Part shown: in pieces, positions 1 through 5,285 of the stretch
Layout of the letters: the number at the start of each line of letters is the position of its first letter
How positions within the stretch are numbered: position 1 is the stretch's first letter
NCBI GenBank assembly: GCA_041685835.1
Contig: JAWLEX010000146.1
Coordinates: 1 to 7,222, forward strand
DNA: 7,222 bases
Source: JAIPEI01 sp041685835
GTDB taxonomy: Bacteria > Desulfobacterota > DSM-4660 > Desulfatiglandales > HGW-15
Direction: 5' to 3'
Translations under genes and position numbers: made by a program
The notes under the pieces: generated by a model
What the model saw: the letters and a program-made list of their open reading frames with translations, nothing else
The model's database searches: none
What the model was told of the DNA's origin: nothing

Positions 1-39
1 TTTCCCCGTTTGAATAATCACTATATTTCCCTTTTTCAT
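1..39 (-). CDS. 5' end of an unidentified minus-strand gene (truncated by window edge)
   Basis: Only the first 13 codons are present, reading MKKGNIVIIQTGK and running off the left edge. The start ATG (complement of 37-39) has a GGAGG ribosome binding site (complement of 47-51) with 7-nt spacing, which is near ideal, and the residues look like an ordinary cytoplasmic beta-strand N-terminus. An earlier ATG at complement 44-42 is in another frame and lies too close to the GGAGG. The family cannot be named from 13 residues. Its upstream region is the palindromic repeat at about 94-226, so its promoter would lie within or next to that block. It is divergent from the oxidoreductase gene at 350. 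The fragment could be chance, but the combination of start, spacing and open frame favours a real gene. Confidence 0.45.
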   Translation of the reverse strand, partial: MKKGNIVIIQTGK

Positions 40-46
40 CCATTAA

Positions 47-62
47 CCTCCAACCAGGAGGG
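47..62. promoter_or_regulatory. Back-to-back Shine-Dalgarno sequences forming a small palindrome
   Basis: CCTCC (47-51) and GGAGG (57-61) are complementary and separated by 5 nt. On the minus strand the first is the ribosome binding site for the gene starting at 39. On the plus strand the second is a perfect AGGAGGG (56-62), placed 6 nt before an ATG at 69. In RNA of either strand the 5-bp stem could partly hide the ribosome binding site. Whether the plus-strand site is used is unknown; it may simply be the complement of the pairing partner. Confidence 0.3.
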
Positions 63-68
63 TCCACA

Positions 69-233
69 ATGGAGAAGCCCCTCAAAATGTGCTTACCTCG
101 TGCCCGTCCAGAAACGCTTTTCGGGCACTGGCAAGTTTCCAATTCAGAAATGAGGATTTTTTGTCAACCTCGCAGATTGACGCCGAGATTGGCAAAAAAG
201 ACCATTTCTGGATGGAAACTACCTCGCTCCTGA
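69..233 (+). CDS. Doubtful 54-residue ORF with a strong ribosome binding site
   Basis: ATG at 69 follows AGGAGGG (56-62) with 6-nt spacing, and the frame stays open for 54 residues to TGA at 231-233, beginning MEKPLKMCLPRARP. The product is rich in Arg, Lys, Pro and Trp, has no membrane segment or recognisable motif, and almost all of it is translated from the palindromic repeat at 94-226. The likeliest reading is either chance translation of the repeat, or the first few codons of a gene whose body was replaced or interrupted when the repeat arrived. It is listed because of the unusually good initiation signal; real coding is the less likely option. Confidence 0.2.
   Translation: MEKPLKMCLPRARPETLFGHWQVSNSEMRIFCQPRRLTPRLAKKTISGWKLPRS
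94..226. repeat. Structured palindromic repeat, MITE-like, with 7-bp flanking direct repeat
   Basis: The block is bounded by TACCTCG at 94-100 and again at 220-226, as a target duplication would be. Inside lie an outer inverted repeat (104-114 with 205-215, core TCCAGAAA/TTTCTGGA, one G-T wobble), a perfect 7-bp stem GTGCCCG (100-106) with CGGGCAC (122-128), and a long hairpin with arms 157-172 and 184-199 (16 positions, one mismatch, one wobble, 11-nt loop). The long hairpin runs T-tract first and A-tract last, so it is not a rho-independent terminator on either strand. There is no convincing gene. A dispersed non-coding repeat or a miniature transposable element is the best explanation, and a structured RNA is the alternative. 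That it is repeated elsewhere in the genome is inference. Confidence 0.45.
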
Positions 234-279
234 CAAGGGACAATCAGTCCTGTTGAGGGTCTTTCAAGGCGCACTCTTC

Positions 280-287
280 TATATACT
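280..287 (+). promoter_or_regulatory. Candidate -10 element for the oxidoreductase gene
   Basis: TATACT (282-287, within TCTATATACT) matches the sigma70 -10 consensus at five of six positions and lies about 60 bp before the chosen start at 350. The nearest -35-like hexamer, TTGAGG (253-258), is too far away (23 bp), so this is only a weak promoter call, or an activator-dependent one. Confidence 0.25.
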
Positions 288-337
288 CGATCCTTTCACC
301 TGGTGGCCCAAACGCGTTTTGCACCATGCAGTCCTCG

Positions 338-345
338 AAAGGAGG
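338..345 (+). promoter_or_regulatory. Ribosome binding site that fixes the oxidoreductase start
   Basis: AAAGGAGG lies 4 nt before the ATG at 350. The alternative in-frame ATG at 326 is upstream of this site and has no ribosome binding site of its own, so 350 is preferred. Confidence 0.75.
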
Positions 346-349
346 CGAT

Positions 350-1888
350 ATGGCCGACTACCAAACAATAGTGATAGGAAGCGGGGCTGGCGGTCTTTCA
401 TCTGCCCTGTATCTATCCAAAAACGAATACTCCGTCCTGCTTCTCGAAGCCATGCCATCTTTCGGTGGCTATCTAAACCCTTTCAGCAGAAAGTCATATG
501 AGTTCGACATAGGGCTACACGATATGGGCGAACTGGGAAAAGGACAGCGTTTCTGGAGCTTGCTCGATAATTTAGGAATAGCGGACAAAATGCGGTTTAT
601 AGAACTCGATCCGGACGGGTTTTACCGATATGTTTTCGGAGATTACGAATTTCGACTTTGCAAAGAAAAGCATCGTTTCAAGGAAAGACTCCTCCAAGCC
701 TTTCCGCAAGAAAGCAGAGGAATAAGCAAGTTTTTGAAGGTGTTGGATAAAATAACCCGAGCAGTGGAAGAAGCAACATTAATGTCAGGCGGGCCTGTGG
801 GGATGATCAAGTTTCTTTTAAAGAATCCGGTGATGCTGAAATACTCCCGGGCGCCATACCAGAAACTCCTTGACGAAGTCACTTCAGACAGGACGTTGCA
901 AGCTGTTTTAACTGGTCATTGCTGCCTCTACGGTTTACCCCCACAAAGGGCGTCGATTATTGCAGCCATGGAGGTGCTGAATCATTTCCTTACAGGTGCA
1001 TACTATCCGCATGGTGGGAGCAATACCTTTCGAGACGTTTTTCTCGATGCTCTGCGGAATCACGGTGCCAAAATGAAGAACAAGGCGCGTGTTGTAAGGA
1101 TAAACAAGAAGGGGAAGGAGTTCTCCGTTGAAACGGAGTCTGGCGAGAGCTTCACAACAAAGGCTGTGATAAGCAACGCCGATCCGGTTGTAACGTTGGG
1201 TAAGCTGGCCGATCCTCGAATAGTGCCGTCCAAAATCCGAAAAAAGGTGGAACGTCTGCGTCCGTCATTAGGGGGTTTTTATGCATTTATAGGGACTGAT
1301 CTTGATCTCCCCTCATTAGGAATAACCGATGGGACCATACTCCATTACGAGGCTTTTGACGTGAACCGGATTTATGAAATCATGACCGCCTCCAGGTTCC
1401 AAGAAACAGTGCCATTTTGTTTTATCACGAGTCCCTCGGTAAAGGACCCTCAAGGGGAACACGCTCCTCAGGGGCGACACACCATCGAGCTAATTACATA
1501 TATCAACTACAGTGTCTTTGAGAAATGGCGCAATGCTCCTTCGATGAAGCGGGGTGAAGAATATAACCTCCTCAAGGAGAAAATTGGAAAGCAATTGATA
1601 AAGACAGCTGAAAGATACATCCCCAACTTGTCTGAACATCTCGATCATGTTGAATACGCCAGTCCATTGTCTAATGAGCATTGGGTCAATGCAGTGAAGG
1701 GTGGTGTTTTCGGACCGGAGCAAACCCCGGATCAAATCGGGCCAGGACGATTCAGTTCAACTACTGCGGGCATCGAAGGACTTTTCTTAGTCGGTGCCGC
1801 CACTCTGGGTGCTGGAATTATGACTTGCGTTGCATCAGGCGTTCTCGCAGGACAAAAGGCTGCCAACCTATTGGTATCGAAATCTTGA
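350..1888 (+). CDS. FAD-dependent oxidoreductase, phytoene desaturase / retinol saturase family
   Basis: A complete 512-residue protein. The N-terminus carries the dinucleotide-binding Rossmann motif GSGAGG (residues 10-15) with the ribose-binding acidic residue E33 after the second strand (VLLLEA), followed by the family-typical FGGYLNPF segment and the FDIGLHDMGELGKG stretch, which resembles the region after the FAD site in retinol saturases and CrtI/CrtISO-like enzymes. The C-terminus has the second flavin-contacting motif, GLFLVGAATLGAGIMTCVASG. Family members desaturate, isomerise or saturate polyene lipids, usually at the membrane; the substrate here cannot be read from sequence. No phytoene synthase or other carotenoid gene is present in the window, so a role in isoprenoid or lipid redox chemistry outside classical carotenoid synthesis is plausible. 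The start at 350 follows AAAGGAGG. By eye the gene is richer in A and T than trkA downstream. It is directly followed by mobile-element debris, so its original downstream neighbour may be lost. Confidence 0.85.
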   Translation: MADYQTIVIGSGAGGLSSALYLSKNEYSVLLLEAMPSFGGYLNPFSRKSYEFDIGLHDMGELGKGQRFWSLLDNLGIADKMRFIELDPDGFYRYVFGDYEFRLCKEKHRFKERLLQAFPQESRGISKFLKVLDKITRAVEEATLMSGGPVGMIKFLLKNPVMLKYSRAPYQKLLDEVTSDRTLQAVLTGHCCLYGLPPQRASIIAAMEVLNHFLTGAYYPHGGSNTFRDVFLDALRNHGAKMKNKARVVRINKKGKEFSVETESGESFTTKAVISNADPVVTLGKLADPRIVPSKIRKKVERLRPSLGGFYAFIGTDLDLPSLGITDGTILHYEAFDVNRIYEIMTASRFQETVPFCFITSPSVKDPQGEHAPQGRHTIELITYINYSVFEKWRNAPSMKRGEEYNLLKEKIGKQLIKTAERYIPNLSEHLDHVEYASPLSNEHWVNAVKGGVFGPEQTPDQIGPGRFSSTTAGIEGLFLVGAATLGAGIMTCVASGVLAGQKAANLLVSKS

Positions 1889-1904
1889 GAACTACGGGTG
1901 CATG

Positions 1905-2010
1905 CGAAAGACAATTTGGGCAAATGCCTTGTCAAACCCTAATTCGGCGCCGTGGATACTCGAAGGGGACATCAAGGGCTGTTTCGATAACATTTCTTTT
2001 GAATGGGTGT
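1905..2010 (+). pseudogene. Fragment of a group II intron reverse transcriptase (LtrA type)
   Basis: The frame from about 1905 to 2010 encodes roughly 35 residues containing ALSNPNSAPW directly followed by ILEGDIKGCFDNIS and EW. This matches the conserved stretch around RT motif A of group II intron maturase/reverse transcriptases, where GDIKGCFDNI contains the first catalytic aspartate. The fingers region before it, the YADD box, and the thumb, maturase and endonuclease domains are all absent, so only a short internal slice remains. The same frame continues upstream as an out-of-frame read of the oxidoreductase 3' end and downstream into an unrelated segment. It starts 16 bp after the oxidoreductase stop. 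No intron RNA domain V or VI was found nearby. It is non-functional as a reverse transcriptase. Confidence 0.75.
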
Positions 2011-2217
2011 TCAAGAGATACAGGATGCTCGACACCTTGGCCGCAGAGGTGAAAGAGTCAGTGGCTCAACTTGAAGCGGTGAAGCAGGCTGCCATGGAAT
2101 GGGCTGATCGCAACAACGTCCCAGTGGAAGTTTTTTCTGAGCCAATGGCCATCCTGAACCTGGGCGAAAAAGCCGACAGTGTGAAGGCGGATGAAGAAAC
2201 TTTGAGCTCAATGAGGG
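2011..2217 (+). pseudogene. Unidentified coding-like segment fused in frame after the RT fragment
   Basis: The open frame continues without a stop from the RT slice into about 68 residues that look like genuine protein: charged, helix-prone, with MLDTLAAEVKESVAQLEAV followed by an AMEWADRNNVPVEVFSEPM stretch. A possible internal start is the ATG at 2023, but the ribosome binding site there is poor. I do not recognise the family. It is not part of an LtrA protein and does not resemble IS66 proteins. It ends where the minus-strand IS66 remnant begins (about 2208-2220), and from there the frame is only the antisense of that remnant, up to a stop at 2330. It is most likely an internal or N-terminal piece of a lost gene captured during rearrangement. 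A real chimeric protein from 1830 or 1902 to 2330 is possible but unsupported. Confidence 0.35.
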
Positions 2218-2312
2218 GAGTTGTTGAGGCAGAAGGCCCTCGGCGTCATGCCTCTCGCTTCTTGCTCCGTGATGATACGCCGCCAGCCCTCAATACGTGC
2301 TTCTTTGTTCAT
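2208..2312 (-). pseudogene. Truncated IS66-family first ORF (TnpA/OrfA accessory protein)
   Basis: On the minus strand an ATG at complement 2312-2310, preceded by GGGAGGG (complement of 2317-2323), opens a frame beginning MNKEARIEGWRRIITEQEAR and continuing GMTPRAFCLNN before a premature TGA at complement 2210-2208. The W-R-x-I-I-x-E-Q-x-x-x-G-M-T-x-x-x-F-C pattern is typical of the N-terminal helix-turn-helix region of IS66 OrfA accessory proteins. Intact OrfA proteins are about 100 residues or more; here only about 31 native residues survive before the junction near 2220. The downstream IS66 genes (tnpB, and tnpC encoding the DDE transposase) are missing. The remnant lies head-on to the RT and unknown fragments. 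Confidence 0.7.
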
Positions 2313-2417
2313 GGCACCCTCCCGTTCTGAAGTATAGGCCGGGGTGTGTCCGCTCAGATGGGAGGGATCATATACCGTGCCGGGCGCTCAAAAAAGATGG
2401 GTTGTCTGGACGCTTAC
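2208..2417 (-). mobile_element. Left-end remnant of an IS66-family insertion sequence
   Basis: Read on the minus strand, the element begins at 2417 with GTAAGCGTCCAGACAACCC, matching the GTAAGCG start typical of IS66-family terminal inverted repeats. A leader of about 105 bp follows, with a TATGAT -10-like hexamer (complement of 2367-2372), and then the OrfA start at 2312. The coding part breaks off near 2220. IS66 elements make 8-bp target duplications; the 8 bp outside this end are 2418-2425 (GTTTTCGA), but the other end is gone and the duplication cannot be checked. The remnant records a past insertion followed by deletion or rearrangement. Confidence 0.65.
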
Positions 2418-2492
2418 GTTTTCGACGAGGTTTTGTTGACTTGGTGAAAGGTGGCGAGGGGGATCGGGTAAGCGGAGTTATCACGGCAGACT

Positions 2493-2556
2493 TCTTATCG
2501 TATCATGGCGTTCGGGCGAGGGCTGGATTTGCAGGCATTCCAGAGCAATGCTTGAG
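2493..2556 (+). repeat. Two-part repeat, copy 1 (partner at 7158-7221)
   Basis: TCTTATCGTATCATG (2493-2507) is followed 29 nt later by a 20-nt box at 2537-2556 (ATTCCAGAGCAATGCTTGAG). The same first box, and a second box differing at one base, occur at 7158-7172 and 7202-7221 in the same orientation and with the same 29-nt spacer length, while the spacers themselves do not match. Copy 1 lies 76 bp outside the IS66 end. The unit may be the conserved part of a mobile-element end or of a degraded coding region. Confidence 0.6.
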
Positions 2557-2854
2557 CTATAGACATGTTTCTTCCCAATATTTAATAGAATTGTAAAAAG
2601 CCCTTTGAAATCTATCTCAGTGTTATAAATGGGTTAGGGCCTATCCAGCAGCGGCTGACCTGGTTTTTGCGAAGCCGTAAATATTTCAATTAGAGCCACT
2701 GTGCAGGAAGAACCGATCACGTGTGAATTCCGCTGTCCTTTTGATTTTCACATCCAGCTGCCCGGGAGAACAATTCACCATTAATGTGCACGGCACTCAA
2801 AATCCTTGCAGCTAACCGCTTAGCCGATTTGTCTTGGCTCTTCCCTCCTGGCAA
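2557..2854. other. Intergenic stretch without a recognised gene
   Basis: No frame on either strand has a convincing start together with protein-like composition. The open minus-strand frame at 2717-2968 encodes an Arg/Gly/Ser/Cys-rich product with no recognisable motif and overlaps the trkA promoter and leader, so it is taken as spurious. An extended -10-like TGTTATAAA occurs at 2621-2629, without a -35 hexamer at the proper distance and without a gene directly behind it. The left part is AT-rich, which fits decayed mobile DNA. Confidence 0.5.
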
Positions 2855-2884
2855 TTGACATTTTCCATAACCCTTGCCTAAGAT
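2855..2884 (+). promoter_or_regulatory. Sigma70-type promoter for the trk locus
   Basis: A perfect -35 hexamer TTGACA (2855-2860) and a -10-like TAAGAT (2879-2884, four of six consensus bases) are 18 bp apart. Transcription would start near 2891, giving a leader of about 77 nt before the trkA start at 2968. This is the best promoter in the window and the natural driver of trkA and possibly of the two genes behind it. Confidence 0.6.
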
Positions 2885-2967
2885 GCTTCTCGCCGAGAGA
2901 GCTCGTTTCATGCCTCTTGCAGCAGCCCGAGGCCCCCAGTCACCCCTTCTGAGAGGGAGAGATTGCA

Positions 2968-4326
2968 TTGAAGATAATTATCGTAGGTGGAGGCGAGGTC
3001 GGGTTCCACATCGCCCAGCGTCTCTCCGCTGAGAACCAGGACGTCTTGCTGGTCGACAAGGATCCGGAGAAGGCCAACCGCATCAATAAGGAGTTGGATG
3101 TCCAGGCCCTCATCGGTTCGGGCACGAGCCCCGGAATGCTCAAGAGTTCGGGAATCATAGATGCCGACATGCTAGTGGCCGCCACGGACAGCGACGAAGC
3201 CAACCTCATCGCATGCATGCTGGCCCGGCACCTCAACCCTTACATCCTGAAAGTCGCCCGACTGCGAAACCCCGAATACCTGGAAATGAAGGATCTGCTG
3301 TCCCGGGATATCCTCGGCATTGATCACGTCATCAACCCTGAATCCGCCGTTGTGGAGAACATCCAGCGCCTGATGAAGGTCCCCGGAGCGTCCGACGTTA
3401 TCGACTTCGTCGACGGCAGAGTCAAGCTTGTCGGCGTGAACATCAGGGCGGACTGCCCTTTGGCAGCCAGGAAGCTCTCATCGTTTCACGGCATGGAAGG
3501 CAAGCTCCTGATCGGGGCCATTGTCCGCGGGAGCCGCGTCCTGATCCCCCACGGTGAGGACACCATTAAGCCCGATGACCTGGTATACGTAGTGGCGCGG
3601 CGGGACGAGCTCCTTAACGTCCTTGGTCTTTTCGGGATCAAGGAACAGGAGCTGAAGCGCATCATCATCGTGGGAGGAGGACAGACCGGAAGTGCTCTGG
3701 CCAATGCGCTGGACGGCACTCGTATCTCCACCAGCCTCATCGATCGAAGTCCGTCGCGGTGTGAAGAGCTCGCAGGGTCTCTGCAGAGGGTCATGGTTAT
3801 AAACGGTGACGGGACCGACCGGGAACTCCTCCTGGAGGAGAATGTGAGCAGTGCAGATTTCCTGGTGACTCTTACGGGCGACGAAGAGAGCAACGTGCTC
3901 ATATCACTTCTGGGCAAGGGGCTCGGGGTCCGCAAGACCATCACTCGAATCAATAAGCTGAGCTACATCCCGCTCGTCTCTTCCATAGGGCTCGACACGA
4001 TAGTCAGCTCCAGGCTGTCCGCCATTAGGGCCATCCTCCAGCATATCAGGAGGGGCAAAATCGTGTCCGTGGCCCCCCTCAAGGGGGAACACGCCGAAGC
4101 CATCGAGGCGGAGGCCCTGACTACCTCGGAGATCGTGAACACCCCGCTCTCCAGAATCAAGTTCCCCAAGGGAGCACTCATCGGGGCTGTGGTGCGGGGA
4201 GACGAGATCATCATTCCCCGCGGGGATACACGGATTCAGGCCGGGGATCGCCTGATCATCTTCGCTCTTCATGAGGCAATACCCAAACTGGAAAAGCTCC
4301 TGACCGTCAAACTGGACTACTTCTGA
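2968..4326 (+). CDS. trkA: Trk potassium uptake system, NAD-binding regulatory subunit TrkA
   Basis: A 452-residue cytoplasmic protein of full family length (about 458 in E. coli), with two tandem RCK units. The first Rossmann motif is GGGEVG at residues 7-12 with D30 ending the second strand; the second is GGGQTG at residues 236-241. Each nucleotide-binding half is followed by an RCK_C (TrkA-C) domain, roughly residues 145-215 and 370-450, with the repeated pattern KLLIGAIVRG (179-188) and, in the second, ALIGAVVRGDEIIIPRG. TrkA forms a ring under TrkH and gates K+ flow in response to bound nucleotides (NAD(H), ATP/ADP). The start is a TTG at 2968, because KIIIVGGG must be close to the N-terminus and a purine-rich GAGAGGGAGA (2951-2960) stands 7 nt upstream. 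It has its own promoter at 2855-2884. By eye it is clearly more GC-rich than the oxidoreductase gene upstream. The next gene begins about 200 bp downstream. Confidence 0.95.
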   Translation: MKIIIVGGGEVGFHIAQRLSAENQDVLLVDKDPEKANRINKELDVQALIGSGTSPGMLKSSGIIDADMLVAATDSDEANLIACMLARHLNPYILKVARLRNPEYLEMKDLLSRDILGIDHVINPESAVVENIQRLMKVPGASDVIDFVDGRVKLVGVNIRADCPLAARKLSSFHGMEGKLLIGAIVRGSRVLIPHGEDTIKPDDLVYVVARRDELLNVLGLFGIKEQELKRIIIVGGGQTGSALANALDGTRISTSLIDRSPSRCEELAGSLQRVMVINGDGTDRELLLEENVSSADFLVTLTGDEESNVLISLLGKGLGVRKTITRINKLSYIPLVSSIGLDTIVSSRLSAIRAILQHIRRGKIVSVAPLKGEHAEAIEAEALTTSEIVNTPLSRIKFPKGALIGAVVRGDEIIIPRGDTRIQAGDRLIIFALHEAIPKLEKLLTVKLDYF

Positions 4327-4363
4327 AGTACTTTGCGGGGATCCTCATCTTCGTTTGAGAAAT

Positions 4364-4392
4364 GCCGGCTTGCCACGGGCGGTAAGTCGGGC
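4364..4392 (+). other. Imperfect hairpin in the trkA-sensor gap
   Basis: CCGGCTT (4365-4371) can pair with AAGTCGG (4384-4390) through one G-T wobble, and the loop contains a further GCC/GGC pair. There is no T-run after the stem, so it is not a classical terminator. It could act as an RNA processing or attenuation element between trkA and the distal genes, or mean nothing. I see no convincing promoter in the 197-bp gap. Confidence 0.2.
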
Positions 4393-4523
4393 TTACACTG
4401 CCATCAGTTCCTACTGCGCACTCCTGATCTGTAAGATGGAACCCTTGATTGTCGTCTCACCGGGAAACCGTGGCCGGTTCGGCTTTTGTGAATGATGATC
4501 CGGCCTATGGAGGTCAATGCACA

Positions 4524-5285
4524 ATGAAGCTTCGACTCAAGATCCTTTCCGGCTTCATGACCCTGGTAGTGACCCTGTTTGTTGCAGGCGCGTGGTCAAT
4601 GTACCAACTCACGACCATTGGCGCGTCCGTACAGGGAATTCTGGATGACAACTATCGGAGCATTAACGCCGCCAAGAAAATGATCGAAGCACTGGAACGA
4701 GAGGATAGCGCCGTCTTGTTGCTTCTCTCAGGACAATGGAAAGAGGGCCGCGAGATTCTGAAATCGGCCCATACTGTTTTTCAACAGGGATACGAGACGG
4801 TCCGAGGCAACATCACGATTCCAGGAGAAGAAGAACAGGTAAACCACATAGAGGCCATGTACAACGCCTACAAAGATCAATGGGAACATCTAATCGTTGG
4901 GATGGACCGTGAGAGCAGGCTCGGAAGGTACTTCCAGGAAATCCACCCTGCATTTCAAGAAGCGAAATTCAGTGTTGAAAAGCTCATGGCCATGAACGAC
5001 CGGGCTATGTATGAGATGGCTACGAGTTTGAAGAACCGCGCCCACAGGGCTGTCATGCCCGGTATTGTCGCTATTGTTGCTGCCCTGGTTTTCACGCTGG
5101 TATTCAATTACTTTATCAACTATTACGTTGTGAATCCAATTATACGGCTGACTGATGGGATACAGAAGCACTTACTAACAGGAGAGCCGTTGAATGTTGA
5201 AATAGAAACCCGGGATGAACTTCTGGGCCTCAAATCAGCTGTCCAGGACCTCTTGACCAAGAGACACGAGGAAGAACCGCGATGA
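4524..5285 (+). CDS. Membrane sensor-like protein: TM, periplasmic helical domain, TM, HAMP, no output domain
   Basis: A 253-residue protein. TM1 is about residues 7-27 (ILSGFMTLVVTLFVAGAW). Residues 28-175 are an extracytoplasmic, mostly helical domain of the four-helix-bundle sensor type, with DDNYRSINAAKKMIEALERE, as I know it from HAMP-containing histidine kinases of deltaproteobacteria. TM2 is about 177-202 (PGIVAIVAALVFTLVFNYF). The HAMP domain runs from about 203 to 247, with the conserved proline in VNPIIRLTDGI and a DELLGL motif (231-236). The protein stops there: the HisKA/HATPase or chemoreceptor signalling domain that normally follows is absent. The start at 4524 follows GGAGG (4509-4513) with 10-nt spacing; the in-frame start at 4449 would add 25 unsupported residues. 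Its stop overlaps the trkH start as ATGA, so tight co-translation with TrkH is expected. By position it may modulate or help assemble the Trk transporter. A decayed histidine kinase is the alternative, but the reading frame is intact. Confidence 0.8.
   Translation: MKLRLKILSGFMTLVVTLFVAGAWSMYQLTTIGASVQGILDDNYRSINAAKKMIEALEREDSAVLLLLSGQWKEGREILKSAHTVFQQGYETVRGNITIPGEEEQVNHIEAMYNAYKDQWEHLIVGMDRESRLGRYFQEIHPAFQEAKFSVEKLMAMNDRAMYEMATSLKNRAHRAVMPGIVAIVAALVFTLVFNYFINYYVVNPIIRLTDGIQKHLLTGEPLNVEIETRDELLGLKSAVQDLLTKRHEEEPR

Noticed and set aside
157..199. Rho-independent terminator at the long hairpin
   Set aside because: On both strands the stem starts with a T-tract and ends with an A-tract, so no U-run follows the stem in RNA of either direction.
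94..226. CRISPR array fragment
   Set aside because: The repeated heptamer occurs only twice at the borders and the internal structure is inverted repeats, not evenly spaced direct repeats with spacers; no cas gene is present.
326..349. Upstream in-frame ATG for the oxidoreductase (326)
   Set aside because: AAAGGAGG lies between it and the ATG at 350, and the Rossmann strand begins at the latter, so 350 is the better start.
2297..2596. 99-residue plus-strand frame across the IS66 end
   Set aside because: It is a read through the IS66 leader antisense, the terminal repeat and the two-part repeat, with no domain and no ribosome binding site.
2717..2968. 83-residue minus-strand frame upstream of trkA
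   Set aside because: It overlaps the trkA promoter and leader, has no recognisable domain, and has an Arg/Gly/Ser/Cys-rich composition typical of chance frames.
3486..4272. Long open frames on the minus strand opposite trkA
   Set aside because: They are Ser/Arg/Pro-rich antisense reads, expected from GC-rich coding DNA, with no motifs or ribosome binding sites.
4449..4523. Extended N-terminus of the sensor-like protein from a start at 4449
   Set aside because: The extra 25 residues are not protein-like for a TM1 leader, and GGAGG at 4509-4513 supports the ATG at 4524, which gives the typical KLRLKILSGF beginning.
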